Below are positions 34,591 through 43,161 of a stretch of DNA of 64,000 nt, in pieces. Made by a program: the position numbers and the translations under genes. The notes under the pieces are model-generated. The model did no database searches. It saw nothing but the letters and a program-made list of their open reading frames with translations, and was not told where the DNA came from. The DNA is from Bacillota bacterium (GTDB lineage: Bacteria > Bacillota > Clostridia > Acetivibrionales > Acetivibrionaceae): contig JAEWSG010000064.1 in NCBI GenBank assembly GCA_023398495.1, forward strand, positions 1 through 64,000, written 5' to 3'. Every line of letters begins with the position of its first letter. Position 1 is the first letter of the stretch.

Positions 34591-35259
34591 TTGTTTTCGG
34601 ATTATCTTTTAAGTTTTGTTGAAGGAATTATGACTTTTATATCACCGTGTATACTTCCTATGCTGCCAATATACTTTTTGTATCTTGCAGGAACATCAGA
34701 TGAAGACAAACCTGATGAAAAGCTTAAGAAAAGTACATTGATTCTGAACTCCATAGGATTTGTAATAGGGTTTACACTGATATTTGTTCTTTTTGGTGCT
34801 ACGGCAACTTCTTTAGGTGCATTTCTAAAAGATCACAGGGGTACATTGAAAGTTGTAAGTGGAATAGTGGTATTTATATTTGGACTTAATTTTATGGGTG
34901 TTTTAAAAATTGGCTTTTTGAATCAGGAGAAGCGATTGAACTATCAGTTCAAAAAGTTGAATTTTGTGAAGTCCATAGTATTTGGGTTGGTTTTTGCTTT
35001 TGGATGGACACCTTGTGTAAGTGCATTTTTAGCACCACTGTTTGCATTGGCAAGCACTTCGGAGACACTTTTAAAAGGTATGCTTATTCTGTTTATATAT
35101 TCTTTAGGATTAGGGCTGCCGTTTATTATTTCGGCAGTTGTTTTTGACAACATAAAGGGAGTTTTCAAGGTTATTCAAAAGCACAACAGAATTATAAGCA
35201 TTATTTCAGGTGTATTATTAATGCTTGCAGGTATTGCATTGGCAATTAATATTATTTAA
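34591..35259 (+). CDS. ccdA: CcdA-like thiol-disulfide electron transporter
   Basis: 222 residues from TTG 34591, ten bases after GGGAGG. Six hydrophobic segments form two pseudo-repeats, each beginning with a Pro-Cys motif: SPCILPMLP (C20) and WTPCVSAFLAPLF (C142). These two membrane cysteines relay electrons from cytoplasmic thioredoxin to an outer thioredoxin-like protein in the CcdA/DsbD family. The next gene (TlpA/ResA-like) is the natural acceptor and the fused thioredoxin/reductase further down a natural donor. Gene symbol by family similarity. Confidence 0.9.
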   Translation: MFSDYLLSFVEGIMTFISPCILPMLPIYFLYLAGTSDEDKPDEKLKKSTLILNSIGFVIGFTLIFVLFGATATSLGAFLKDHRGTLKVVSGIVVFIFGLNFMGVLKIGFLNQEKRLNYQFKKLNFVKSIVFGLVFAFGWTPCVSAFLAPLFALASTSETLLKGMLILFIYSLGLGLPFIISAVVFDNIKGVFKVIQKHNRIISIISGVLLMLAGIALAINII

Positions 35260-35303
35260 AACTGACAAGCTTTTGAATTGTTTAGTCGGAAAGGAAGGAA
35301 TTT

Positions 35304-35897
35304 ATGGATAAAAAGAATTTGTATAAATCTTTATTGTGGTTGGCAGTGCTTCTAGTCTTGTTGGGTGGTGCGTATGCTTTTTACAGCATGAGTGACAAGA
35401 ATAGTAATCCGGGTGGTAATACTTATGAAAGTGGAGAGAACAATTCTGGTGAAGACAGCCAGAATAGTAATCTGAGCCCTGCCCATGATTTTGAGCTAAA
35501 GGATCTCGATGGTAATACAGTAAAACTGTCAGACTATAAGGGTAAAATTGTTTTTCTGAACTTCTGGGCAAGCTGGTGTCCACCCTGTCGGAGTGAAATG
35601 CCTGAGTTTGACAGGGCGAACAAGAAGTTTCTGGAAAATGGAGATGCGATTATTCTCGCTGTTAACCTGACTACAGGTGCGAGAGGAGAAACTGAGGAGG
35701 TAGCCAGAAAGTTTATCAATGATAAAAAGTATACCCTTAAGGTTCTTCTGGATAAGGATGGCAGTGTGGCGAATAAGTATAATTTTACCTACATACCATC
35801 AACTTTTGTTATCAATAAGGAGGGTGAACTATATACTCATTATGAAGGTCCAATTACAGAAGATACACTCATGAATGACTACAACAAACTGAAATAA
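35304..35897 (+). CDS. Membrane-anchored TlpA/ResA-like thioredoxin
   Basis: 197 residues. An N-terminal anchor (about 8-28) is followed by a Ser/Asn/Gly-rich linker and a TlpA-type thioredoxin domain (about 60-197). The active site is FWASWCPPC (C92, C95) and the cis-Pro loop is YIPSTFVI. It should face outward and reduce disulfides in exported proteins using electrons from CcdA, 45 bases upstream. AAGGAAGG lies before ATG 35304. Confidence 0.92.
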   Translation: MDKKNLYKSLLWLAVLLVLLGGAYAFYSMSDKNSNPGGNTYESGENNSGEDSQNSNLSPAHDFELKDLDGNTVKLSDYKGKIVFLNFWASWCPPCRSEMPEFDRANKKFLENGDAIILAVNLTTGARGETEEVARKFINDKKYTLKVLLDKDGSVANKYNFTYIPSTFVINKEGELYTHYEGPITEDTLMNDYNKLK

Positions 35898-35993
35898 TAG
35901 CTTATAATGATAATGTTACAAGGCAGGAACCAAAAACGGTTTATAAAAATATAATTTAATATGTTTGTGATATGCCTTTCAAGGAGGTTTGAG

Positions 35994-37271
35994 ATGAGTG
36001 ACAGAGTAATCTATACCAATGCGGAAGACTTTGATAAGGAAATAAAAGAGAGTGAATTGCCTGTTGTTGTGGCTTTCTACTCTGAGGATTGTGCACCATG
36101 TTCTCCTTTGACCAATATATTTAAGAGAATGGCCGAGACTTACGGTGAATACATGAAATTTGTAATGATTCACCGTCAGCAGAACAGACAATTAGCAGAA
36201 GCATTAAAGGTAAAGAGCAGTCCTACGGTGATTTTTTTCAGAAATGGTGAGGAAGTATGTTCGAGACTGAATGGCTATATAGACAGTGTAGAACTCAAGA
36301 GGGGCATTGAAAATGTTTCAGGAGGAAAATGCACAGGGAAAACAAGGCAAAAAGTTCATTGCGATGTTCTCATCCTTGGTGGAGGTCCTGCGGGTTTATC
36401 TGCTGCAATTTATGCAGCCAGAGCAAAGCTTTTTACAGTAGTGCTGGATGAAAGTCTGACAGGAGGTCAGGTAGCGACAACCTTTCATGTTGCCAACTAC
36501 CCGGGTACAAATGGGGTTGTAAGAGGCGTTGACTTGATGGAAAACATGAAAAAGCAAGCTTTGGACTTTGGTGCTCAGATAGATGATCTTAAAGAAATTC
36601 TTGAAATTAATATTGAAGGTGAGGAAAAATACGTAAAGGCTGATGATACCGACTACTATGCAAAAAGTTTAATAGTGGCAACAGGGTCAACTCCAAGGAA
36701 ACTTCCTGTAGATGGAGAAAGTGAGTTCAGGGGCAGAGGTGTGCATTATTGTGCAACGTGTGATGGGGCGTTTTATCAGGATGCCAATGTTTTTGTCATT
36801 GGGGGAGGGAATTCAGCAGTAGAGGAAGCCGTTTTTTTGACCAGATATGCAAAGCATGTTACCATTATTCTTCGTGGTGACCATTTTCAGGCACCAAAGG
36901 CTGCAGTTGACGAAGCTTTAGCAAATCCCAACATTAGTGTTATGTGGAATAGTGAAGTCAGAAAAATAAACGGCGAAAGTTTTGTGAAAAGTGTTCTGAT
37001 AGAGAATTTAAAGACTAAAGAAATAAAAGAACTGGAAACTGATGGGTTATTTGTATATATTGGGATGGAGCCAAAAACCGCATTGCTGAAAGGACAGCTT
37101 GAACTTAACGATTATGGATATATAGTAACTGATGAAGATATGAAAACCCTTATACCGGGCGTCTATGCGGCAGGAGATGTAAGAGCGAAAACAATTCGAC
37201 AAATAGCTACAGCTGTAGGTGATGGAGTTGTTGCAGGGATAATGGTTGAAAAGTATATCCATGGAAAATAA
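35994..37271 (+). CDS. Thioredoxin-thioredoxin reductase fusion
   Basis: 425 residues from ATG 35994, chosen for AGGAGG six bases upstream. Residues 1-105 are a thioredoxin fold with active site C33-A-P-C36 (the usual CGPC is changed) and the cis-Pro strand SSPTVIFF. Residues about 120-425 are an NADPH-dependent thioredoxin reductase: FAD site ILGGGPAGLSAA, redox pair C253-A-T-C256, NADPH site VIGGGNSAVEEA and C-terminal GVYAAGDVR. Domain order (thioredoxin first) is the reverse of the mycobacterial fusion. The fusion should cycle electrons from NADPH to the CcdA-TlpA relay encoded just upstream. Confidence 0.93.
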   Translation: MSDRVIYTNAEDFDKEIKESELPVVVAFYSEDCAPCSPLTNIFKRMAETYGEYMKFVMIHRQQNRQLAEALKVKSSPTVIFFRNGEEVCSRLNGYIDSVELKRGIENVSGGKCTGKTRQKVHCDVLILGGGPAGLSAAIYAARAKLFTVVLDESLTGGQVATTFHVANYPGTNGVVRGVDLMENMKKQALDFGAQIDDLKEILEINIEGEEKYVKADDTDYYAKSLIVATGSTPRKLPVDGESEFRGRGVHYCATCDGAFYQDANVFVIGGGNSAVEEAVFLTRYAKHVTIILRGDHFQAPKAAVDEALANPNISVMWNSEVRKINGESFVKSVLIENLKTKEIKELETDGLFVYIGMEPKTALLKGQLELNDYGYIVTDEDMKTLIPGVYAAGDVRAKTIRQIATAVGDGVVAGIMVEKYIHGK

Positions 37272-37280
37272 TAATGCTTA

Positions 37281-37301
37281 GGGATAGAGTAGGAACTTAT
37301 A
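37281..37301 (+). repeat. Deletion footprint of the inverted-repeat element
   Basis: GGGATA, the element's left end, is joined directly to GAGTAGGAACTTATA, its right tail as seen at 7206-7220. The hairpin body is missing. Short, so chance cannot be fully excluded. Confidence 0.5.
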
Positions 37302-37391
37302 GTTTAATATATTTAAGTCGTACATTATTGAAAAGTTTATCAACAAAAGATACAATAAGAAAATAAATAATAGAAGAGGGGCATTGTTTGC

Positions 37392-38276
37392 ATGTATGAT
37401 GTTATAATAATCGGAAAAGGCCCTGCCGGGATTTCGGCATCACTATATACAGTAAGATCGAACCTTAAGACACTTATTATCGGTAAGAATGATAGTGCAC
37501 TGAGGAAAGCTGAAAAAATTGAGAATTATTATGGTTTTGCTGATGTGATAAGAGGGGAAGATCTCCTTAAAAATGGTGAAAGTCAGGCTCTCAGGTTGGG
37601 TGCAGAAATAATAAACGATGAGGTAATAGCTGTAGAAAAAAATGATTTTTTTGAAGTTGTTACCTCTGAGGGACGATATTCTTCAAAAGCTTTGATTCTG
37701 GCAACAGGTCAACCGGTAAAGAAGGTAAAAATAGAAAACCTGGAGAAGTTTGAAGGTATTGGTGTAAGTTACTGTACAACCTGTGACGGATTCTTTTACA
37801 ATAATTTAAAAGTTGGTGTTTTAGGCTTCAATGATTATGTGATTCATGAAGCTATTGAGCTTCAGGCTTTTACCAAAGAGATTACCATTTTTACAAATGG
37901 CAGGGAATTGGCCGTGTCTGATAAGTATGTTGATGAATTAAATCAGTTCAAGGTAAATAAAATGGAGATTGAAAAGCTTGAAGGAGCTGAGTTTTTGCAG
38001 AAGATATTCTTCAAGGATGGTACCAGTGAAGATATAGACGGGTTGTTTGTAGCATATGATAGTCCGTCAAGCTTGGATTTTGCAAGAAAACTTGGTATTA
38101 TGGTCAATGGTAATTCAATACTAGTGGACAAAGACCAGCAAACCAACCTGGACGGCTTGTTTGCTGCTGGAGACTGCACGGGTGGATTCAAACAGATATC
38201 AATAGCAGTAGGACAGGGAGCATTGGCAGGGAAAAGGGCTATTGAATTTATCAGAAGCCAGAAAATTAACAAATAA
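37392..38276 (+). CDS. Thioredoxin reductase-like flavoprotein lacking a clear NADPH motif
   Basis: 294 residues. FAD site IIGKGPAGISASLYT at the N-terminus, redox pair C128-T-T-C131 (SYCTTCDGFFY), and C-terminal GLFAAGDCTGG. Where NADPH reductases have GxGxxA/G (VIGGGNSAVEEA in the neighbour), this protein has VLGFNDYVIHEA, so the glycine-rich loop and the downstream Arg patch are lost. That pattern matches ferredoxin-dependent flavin thioredoxin reductases described in clostridia and cyanobacteria; the electron donor here is inferred, not shown. It is the last gene of the thiol-redox cluster. Confidence 0.85.
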   Translation: MYDVIIIGKGPAGISASLYTVRSNLKTLIIGKNDSALRKAEKIENYYGFADVIRGEDLLKNGESQALRLGAEIINDEVIAVEKNDFFEVVTSEGRYSSKALILATGQPVKKVKIENLEKFEGIGVSYCTTCDGFFYNNLKVGVLGFNDYVIHEAIELQAFTKEITIFTNGRELAVSDKYVDELNQFKVNKMEIEKLEGAEFLQKIFFKDGTSEDIDGLFVAYDSPSSLDFARKLGIMVNGNSILVDKDQQTNLDGLFAAGDCTGGFKQISIAVGQGALAGKRAIEFIRSQKINK

Positions 38277-38298
38277 CTTTTTGATTTACCATAGAATA

Positions 38299-38335
38299 GG
38301 GTGTATATTTTCTTCACATTTATTAAATGTACCCC
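38299..38335 (+). repeat. Hairpin repeat, copy B
   Basis: A near-identical copy of 34397-34433 (GGGTGTAT ... ATGTACCC, two G-T wobbles). It lies between the stop of the redox cluster and the convergent HD-GYP gene, touching the latter's stop codon, and could terminate both. Confidence 0.7.
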
Positions 38336-39382
38336 TTAGAATACCTTGTCGATTAGTACATTCCTTTTTGTACCCAGATCCACATCATATGGGGTTGTCA
38401 ATGGTCTGTTTACTCTGTTGTAGTAAACTCTTACCACAGGGTGTGAACCGGGATTTTTACGGACGTTTACAACAACCCCGACTTCTCCTGTCGACAGCCG
38501 GACCATAGAGCCTAATGGGTATATGGCCAGATTGTTAAAAAATACTTGAACTATACGACCGTCAAAAATGCTGTTACGTTCGTCTAATAGGTGCCCGATT
38601 GCCTTGTGATGCTGGTACCCTTCGTGATGGAGCAGGCGGTCATAAGTTTCGCACACTGATACAAGCCTTGCACCTAAAGGGATTTCTTCAGAAGATAATT
38701 TGTTTGGATAACCGCTGCCATTCCAACATTCATGGTGGTTCAGAATGATTTCTGTAACCTCATCGGGCAGGTTGATTTCTTTTGCAAAATAATAGCCATA
38801 TGTTGGGTGTTCACGCCATAAGGATTCCAACTGGTTGCTGCGCTGTTTTACATTTATTACCTGAGGCATTTCGCATAAACCCAAATCATGGAGAAGAGCA
38901 CCAATTCCAATATTTTCAACAGTTATTTCATTTATACCCATAGCTCCTGCAACAAGAAGCGAAAGAACACATGTGTTTACTGAATGCTTGAAAAGAAAGC
39001 AATCATCGAGAAGTTTCATTACAACGCAGTGTTGCACAATATTTCTGTTCTCAATAATTCTCTTTGATATTTTTCTGGCAGATTGAGATATTTTCACCAT
39101 TTTATCCGAGGTGTTTGCTTCTGGTATATCCGGTGCTATTCTTGTTATGCCTTCTTCGAGGAGTTTTCCAAGTTCCTTGTACATAGTATCAACAGGATCA
39201 ACAAATAATGTATATTGATCTGCGATAGAAACCTTTACGATCTTCCGGACCTTTAAAGTTTCTATGATTGCTGTTGTCAGTTTTGAACCACTGCTCAGCA
39301 ACACATTACCTGTGGTTGGGCATTTTATTGGTTCTGCTGTTATCATACCTTCAAGGAGTTGTTCTATACCTAGTTTAATCAT
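38336..39382 (-). CDS. HD-GYP domain protein, probable cyclic di-GMP phosphodiesterase
   Basis: 348 residues. The N-terminal about 110 residues are an unassigned domain (GIEQLLEGMITAEPI start). The HD-GYP domain spans about 120-280 with HS (FKHSVNT), LLHDLGL near 165, the HHE...GSGYPNKL block near 213-227, and RLVSVCETYDRLL. The family hydrolyses c-di-GMP to pGpG/GMP. The C-terminal about 60 residues look like a small beta domain (SMVRLSTGEVGVVVNVR). It is 30 bases downstream of pilB and probably co-transcribed, pairing c-di-GMP turnover with pilus assembly. Confidence 0.9.
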   Translation of the reverse strand: MIKLGIEQLLEGMITAEPIKCPTTGNVLLSSGSKLTTAIIETLKVRKIVKVSIADQYTLFVDPVDTMYKELGKLLEEGITRIAPDIPEANTSDKMVKISQSARKISKRIIENRNIVQHCVVMKLLDDCFLFKHSVNTCVLSLLVAGAMGINEITVENIGIGALLHDLGLCEMPQVINVKQRSNQLESLWREHPTYGYYFAKEINLPDEVTEIILNHHECWNGSGYPNKLSSEEIPLGARLVSVCETYDRLLHHEGYQHHKAIGHLLDERNSIFDGRIVQVFFNNLAIYPLGSMVRLSTGEVGVVVNVRKNPGSHPVVRVYYNRVNRPLTTPYDVDLGTKRNVLIDKVF

Positions 39383-39412
39383 TATATATCACCCGTTGAT
39401 AATTTTTTGTTT

Positions 39413-41125
39413 TTAGTCATTGGAGTAGGAAATTCTGATCATTTCCTCAATGGTTGTTTTTCCTGATAATACAAATTTTTTAACATTGTCCCTGAGAGTT
39501 TTCATTCCATTCTCAACGGAAAGCTGCCTGAGTTCACCTTCAGTGCAGTTTTTAGATATGGCCTCCTTGTGTTTTGAGGTCATTACCATTATCTCATAAA
39601 CCCCTAATCTGCCTCTGTATCCTGATCCGCCACACATTGCACAGCCTCTGCCTCTGTATAGATTGACGTTTTCATCTGATCCCATACCTAAAATTTCAAG
39701 TTCGTCTACGTTTGCAGGGTAAGCAACAGAACAGTTGCTGCAGATTTGCTTTATAAGTCTTTGGGATATTACACCTACTACCGAAGAAGCGACTAAAAAA
39801 GGTTGGATTCCCATATCTATCAGCCTGATAATAGTGCTCGGGGCATCATTGGTATGGAGAGTGCTTAGAACAAGGTGACCTGTGATTGCCGCTCTTACAG
39901 CTATTTCAGCTGTTTCACTGTCTCTTATTTCTCCTATCATTATAACATCAGGATCTAACCTCAATATTGAACGCAGACCTACTGCGAAGGTAAGACCGGC
40001 TTTTACATTTGCCTGTATGTGATTAACACCTGAAATGGTTGACTCAACAGGATCTTCAATTGTTATTATTTTTATAGTAGGTTTGTTTATTTCATTTAAT
40101 GCACTGTACAAGGTTGTAGTTTTACCGCTTCCTGTAGGGCCTGTTACCAGTATGATTCCGTGTGGATTTAAAAGCATTTTGCTGAATTTGTTTTTATCCT
40201 CTTCGGAAAATCCGAGTTTTTCTTTTGGAAGGATAAAAGCATTCTGATCTGCTATTCTGATTACAATCTGTTCTCCGAATATGGTAGGAGAAACAGCTAC
40301 CCTGAGATCAACTTCTCTGTTATCGATCTGAAGGGTTATCCGACCATCCTGTGGAAGTCGTTTTTCAGTTATATTAAGACCACTGATGATTTTTATTCTG
40401 GTACTTAGGGCAGGTAGAATTCCTATTTCTGCCCTCATTGCTTCATAAAGATGACCATCTTTTCTGTATCTTATGCGTATATCATTTTCAAAAGGTTCTA
40501 TATGAATATCGCTTACCTTTTCTCGTACACCTTGCTCAATTATAGAATTTGCAAGTTTTACCACAGGAGAATTATTTACATTTTCTCCTTCCGGATCTGT
40601 GATGCTGTTTAAGTCTTTCACATCTTTTGCAATTTGAGAGGTTTTCTGTATAACCTTTCCCTTTTTAAATTCTTCAACAGCGTTCATTGCCTGCTGAGTT
40701 GTGTAGCATCGGTCAATAGCGGACATAATGTCGCTGTATACACTTATAACCGGTTGAATTTCCATACCTGAAAATAGTTTTATGTCATCGATAGCTATTA
40801 TATTTAAAGGATCACTCATCGCAACAGTCAAGACACCGTTCTTACTGGAAATGGGTATGGAAGCATGTCTTCTGGCAAGGTGCTCTGGAATTTGAAGATA
40901 GGCCGAAGGCTCTATATTATATTTTTCAAGCTTCACATGGGGAATGCCCAGCTGAAACTCGAGTACCTGTATAATATCATCCTGAGTAACAAAACCTTCC
41001 TGTACAAGGATGTCACCAATTTTTTTTCCAGACCTTTTCTGGATATCAAGGGCGGCATTCAGATGTTCTTCGCTTAAAAGTCCTACTTCTACCAGCAAAT
41101 CGCCCAGAAGTTTCTTGTTATTCAT
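39413..41125 (-). CDS. pilB: Type IV pilus assembly ATPase PilB / GspE family
   Basis: 570 residues. The N-terminus is an MshEN (T2SSE_N) domain with two copies of the LGDLLVEVG...ALDIQ-type motif (about 5-30 and 38-63), the c-di-GMP-binding pattern. The ATPase has Walker A GPTGSGKTTTLYS (about 327-335), Asp box and Walker B regions, and a Zn-binding CSNC...CAMC pair near the C-terminus. PilB powers pilus extension at the inner face of the membrane. AGGGG lies before ATG 41125. Other pilus genes are not in the window, so it is either a detached pilB or the end of a cluster cut by the adjacent island. Confidence 0.93.
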   Translation of the reverse strand: MNNKKLLGDLLVEVGLLSEEHLNAALDIQKRSGKKIGDILVQEGFVTQDDIIQVLEFQLGIPHVKLEKYNIEPSAYLQIPEHLARRHASIPISSKNGVLTVAMSDPLNIIAIDDIKLFSGMEIQPVISVYSDIMSAIDRCYTTQQAMNAVEEFKKGKVIQKTSQIAKDVKDLNSITDPEGENVNNSPVVKLANSIIEQGVREKVSDIHIEPFENDIRIRYRKDGHLYEAMRAEIGILPALSTRIKIISGLNITEKRLPQDGRITLQIDNREVDLRVAVSPTIFGEQIVIRIADQNAFILPKEKLGFSEEDKNKFSKMLLNPHGIILVTGPTGSGKTTTLYSALNEINKPTIKIITIEDPVESTISGVNHIQANVKAGLTFAVGLRSILRLDPDVIMIGEIRDSETAEIAVRAAITGHLVLSTLHTNDAPSTIIRLIDMGIQPFLVASSVVGVISQRLIKQICSNCSVAYPANVDELEILGMGSDENVNLYRGRGCAMCGGSGYRGRLGVYEIMVMTSKHKEAISKNCTEGELRQLSVENGMKTLRDNVKKFVLSGKTTIEEMIRISYSND

Positions 41126-41172
41126 AGATTCATCCCCTTTGTTATATATATATCGGGTAACTTTTGATTTTG

Positions 41173-41198
41173 AATTATAAAAAGTTAATTAAAGTTTG
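41173..41198 (+). repeat. Left copy of the 26-bp direct repeat bounding the restriction island
   Basis: Identical to 49379-49404 in direct orientation (begins AATTATAAAAAG, ends AAAGTTTG). The copies enclose the complete hsd gene set. Confidence 0.85.
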
Positions 41199-41211
41199 GA
41201 ATGTACATTTT

Positions 41212-41225
41212 AATAGTGCACTATT
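41212..41225. promoter_or_regulatory. 14-bp palindrome upstream of the hsd operon
   Basis: AATAGTGCACTATT is a perfect palindrome, and a further half site AATAGTG follows at 41246-41252 close to the operon start. It is a candidate operator for the small HTH protein encoded next. Confidence 0.4.
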
Positions 41226-41291
41226 ATTTTGTTTGTATTGTTCGCAATAGTGATGTATAATTGTTTCAGTAAATTTTATGAGGTGTTAACC

Positions 41292-41474
41292 ATGGAATAT
41301 TTATCAGCTTTGGATGTTTCGCGAAAATGGGGAATAAGCAAAAGACGAGTACAAATTTTATGTATAGAAGATAGGATTGCTGGGGTTAAAAAAGTCGGCA
41401 ATATGTGGCTTATACCTGAAGATGCAGAAAAACCGAAAGATGGACGGACAAAGGAGCAGAATAATGACAAATGA
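41292..41474 (+). CDS. Small helix-turn-helix DNA-binding protein leading the hsd operon
   Basis: 60 residues from ATG 41292, with GAGGTG upstream; a longer frame from 41229 has no ribosome site. YLSALDVSRKWGISKRRVQILC is a MerR/excisionase-like HTH and VKKVGNMWLIPEDAEKP is the adjoining wing. Such proteins often head clostridial operons as a regulator or excisionase-like factor. Its stop codon overlaps the hsdM start by 11 bases, so the two are coupled. Confidence 0.8.
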   Translation: MEYLSALDVSRKWGISKRRVQILCIEDRIAGVKKVGNMWLIPEDAEKPKDGRTKEQNNDK

Positions 41475-43161
41475 AGAATTTAAGAAATTAAAAGATGACC
41501 TGTGGGCATCTGCCGACCAATTGAGGGCTAATTCAGGATTGAAATCCACAGAGTATGCTACTCCGATATTAGGACTTATATTTTTGAGGTTTGCTGAGAG
41601 CAAATACTCTAAGTTTGAAGCTGAAATTAATGCTGAATACAATAAATTAAAAGGAACACGTATTGAACGTGAAATTCACGAAATAGCCATCGGGAAGTGT
41701 GGTTTCTATTTGCCGGAGGAAGCGAAATATAATTATCTTCTTAATTTACCAGAGAGTGAAAACCTTCCACAAAAGGTGAAGGAAGCTATGATGGCAGTAG
41801 AAAAATATACGCCCGAGCTTGAAAATACCTTGCCAAAAGAGGAATATTACAATATCAATGGAGCAGAGGATAAGACTGTATTGAAAAAGCTGCTCAAAAC
41901 CTTTAAGGATATTCCGGAAGGTATAAGTATTGATTTGTTTGGTGAGATATATGAATATTTTCTTGGAAACTTTGCACTTGCAGAGGGACAGGGTGGAGGT
42001 GAATTCTTTACTCCGTCTAGCGTTGTAAGATATATGGTGGAAGTACTTGCGCCGACCGGAGGCAAGATACTAGACCCTGCCTGTGGCTCGGGAGGAATGT
42101 TTGTGCAGACAGCACATTATATACAGAACCATAAGAAAAATGGTAATGACATAAATTTAAGGGCCTATGGAGTTGAAAAAACCGGAGCAACCGTCAAGCT
42201 TGCAAAAATGAATCTTGTACTAAACAATATCAGAGGGACTATAACTGAAGCTAATTCATATTATGCAGACCCCTATGATTCCTTTGAAAACTTTGATTAT
42301 GTTATGGCTAATCCGCCCTTTAATGTTGACGGTGTGGAATTAGATGCAGTGAAGAAGCAGCCACGCTTCAATACTTATGGAGTACCCCAAAACAAGACTA
42401 AAAAGTCAAAAGGGGATCAGGCGGAAACCGTTCCAAACGGTAACTACCTTTGGATTAATATGTTTGCAACTTCCTTAAATGAAAAAGGAAGGGCAGCACT
42501 TGTCATGGCAAATTCCGCATCCGATGCGGGGAATAGTGAAAAAGAAATCAGAAAAAGGCTTATAGAAAAGGGTCTTATAAGTCAGATGCTGACGTTGCCT
42601 AAAAATATGTTTAGTACGGTTACACTGCCGGCAACGCTTTGGTTTTTTGACAGGCAAAAGAAGAATAAAGATGAGATTTTATTCATTGATGCCAGAAATA
42701 TTTTTACAGTGATTGATAGGGCACATGTGAAATTTTCTGAGGAGCAAATAAAAAACCTTGGAATTATAACAAGGTTGTACGAGGGAAAAATAGAAGAGTT
42801 TAAAGCTTTACTTGAGGAATACAAGGCAAACGTTGATAATGCGAAAAATGAAGTAGATAAGAAATATTGGCAGGAGAATATTAATTGGCTGACAGAACGC
42901 TTTCCAGATGGTAAATACTGCGATGTTACAGGTCTTTGCAAGGTTGCGAAGATTGCGGGTGAGGATGGTATTGCCGAGCAGGATTATTCCTTGAACCCCG
43001 GACGTTATGTGGGTGTGGTGATTGAAGAGGATGGCATGACCAAAGAGGAGTTTAATACCGAAATGCTGAGGCTGAATGAGGAGTTGAAGGTGCTTAATGA
43101 ATCGGCTCACGAATTGGAAAGGAAGATAGAGGAAAATCTACTGTCTTTGGTGAAGGGCTGA
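41464..43161 (+). CDS. hsdM: Type I restriction-modification DNA methyltransferase subunit HsdM
   Basis: 565 residues from ATG 41464, fixed by AAAGGAG upstream. The N-terminal helical domain (about 1-130) is HsdM_N (LWASADQLRANSGLKSTEYATPILGLIFLRF). Motif I ILDPACGSGGMF lies near 202-213 and motif IV NPPF at 283-286, both diagnostic of N6-adenine methyltransferases. HsdM acts with HsdS to methylate the target and with HsdR to cut unmethylated DNA. The stop overlaps the next ATG by one base (43159-43161). Confidence 0.96.
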   Translation: MTNEEFKKLKDDLWASADQLRANSGLKSTEYATPILGLIFLRFAESKYSKFEAEINAEYNKLKGTRIEREIHEIAIGKCGFYLPEEAKYNYLLNLPESENLPQKVKEAMMAVEKYTPELENTLPKEEYYNINGAEDKTVLKKLLKTFKDIPEGISIDLFGEIYEYFLGNFALAEGQGGGEFFTPSSVVRYMVEVLAPTGGKILDPACGSGGMFVQTAHYIQNHKKNGNDINLRAYGVEKTGATVKLAKMNLVLNNIRGTITEANSYYADPYDSFENFDYVMANPPFNVDGVELDAVKKQPRFNTYGVPQNKTKKSKGDQAETVPNGNYLWINMFATSLNEKGRAALVMANSASDAGNSEKEIRKRLIEKGLISQMLTLPKNMFSTVTLPATLWFFDRQKKNKDEILFIDARNIFTVIDRAHVKFSEEQIKNLGIITRLYEGKIEEFKALLEEYKANVDNAKNEVDKKYWQENINWLTERFPDGKYCDVTGLCKVAKIAGEDGIAEQDYSLNPGRYVGVVIEEDGMTKEEFNTEMLRLNEELKVLNESAHELERKIEENLLSLVKG

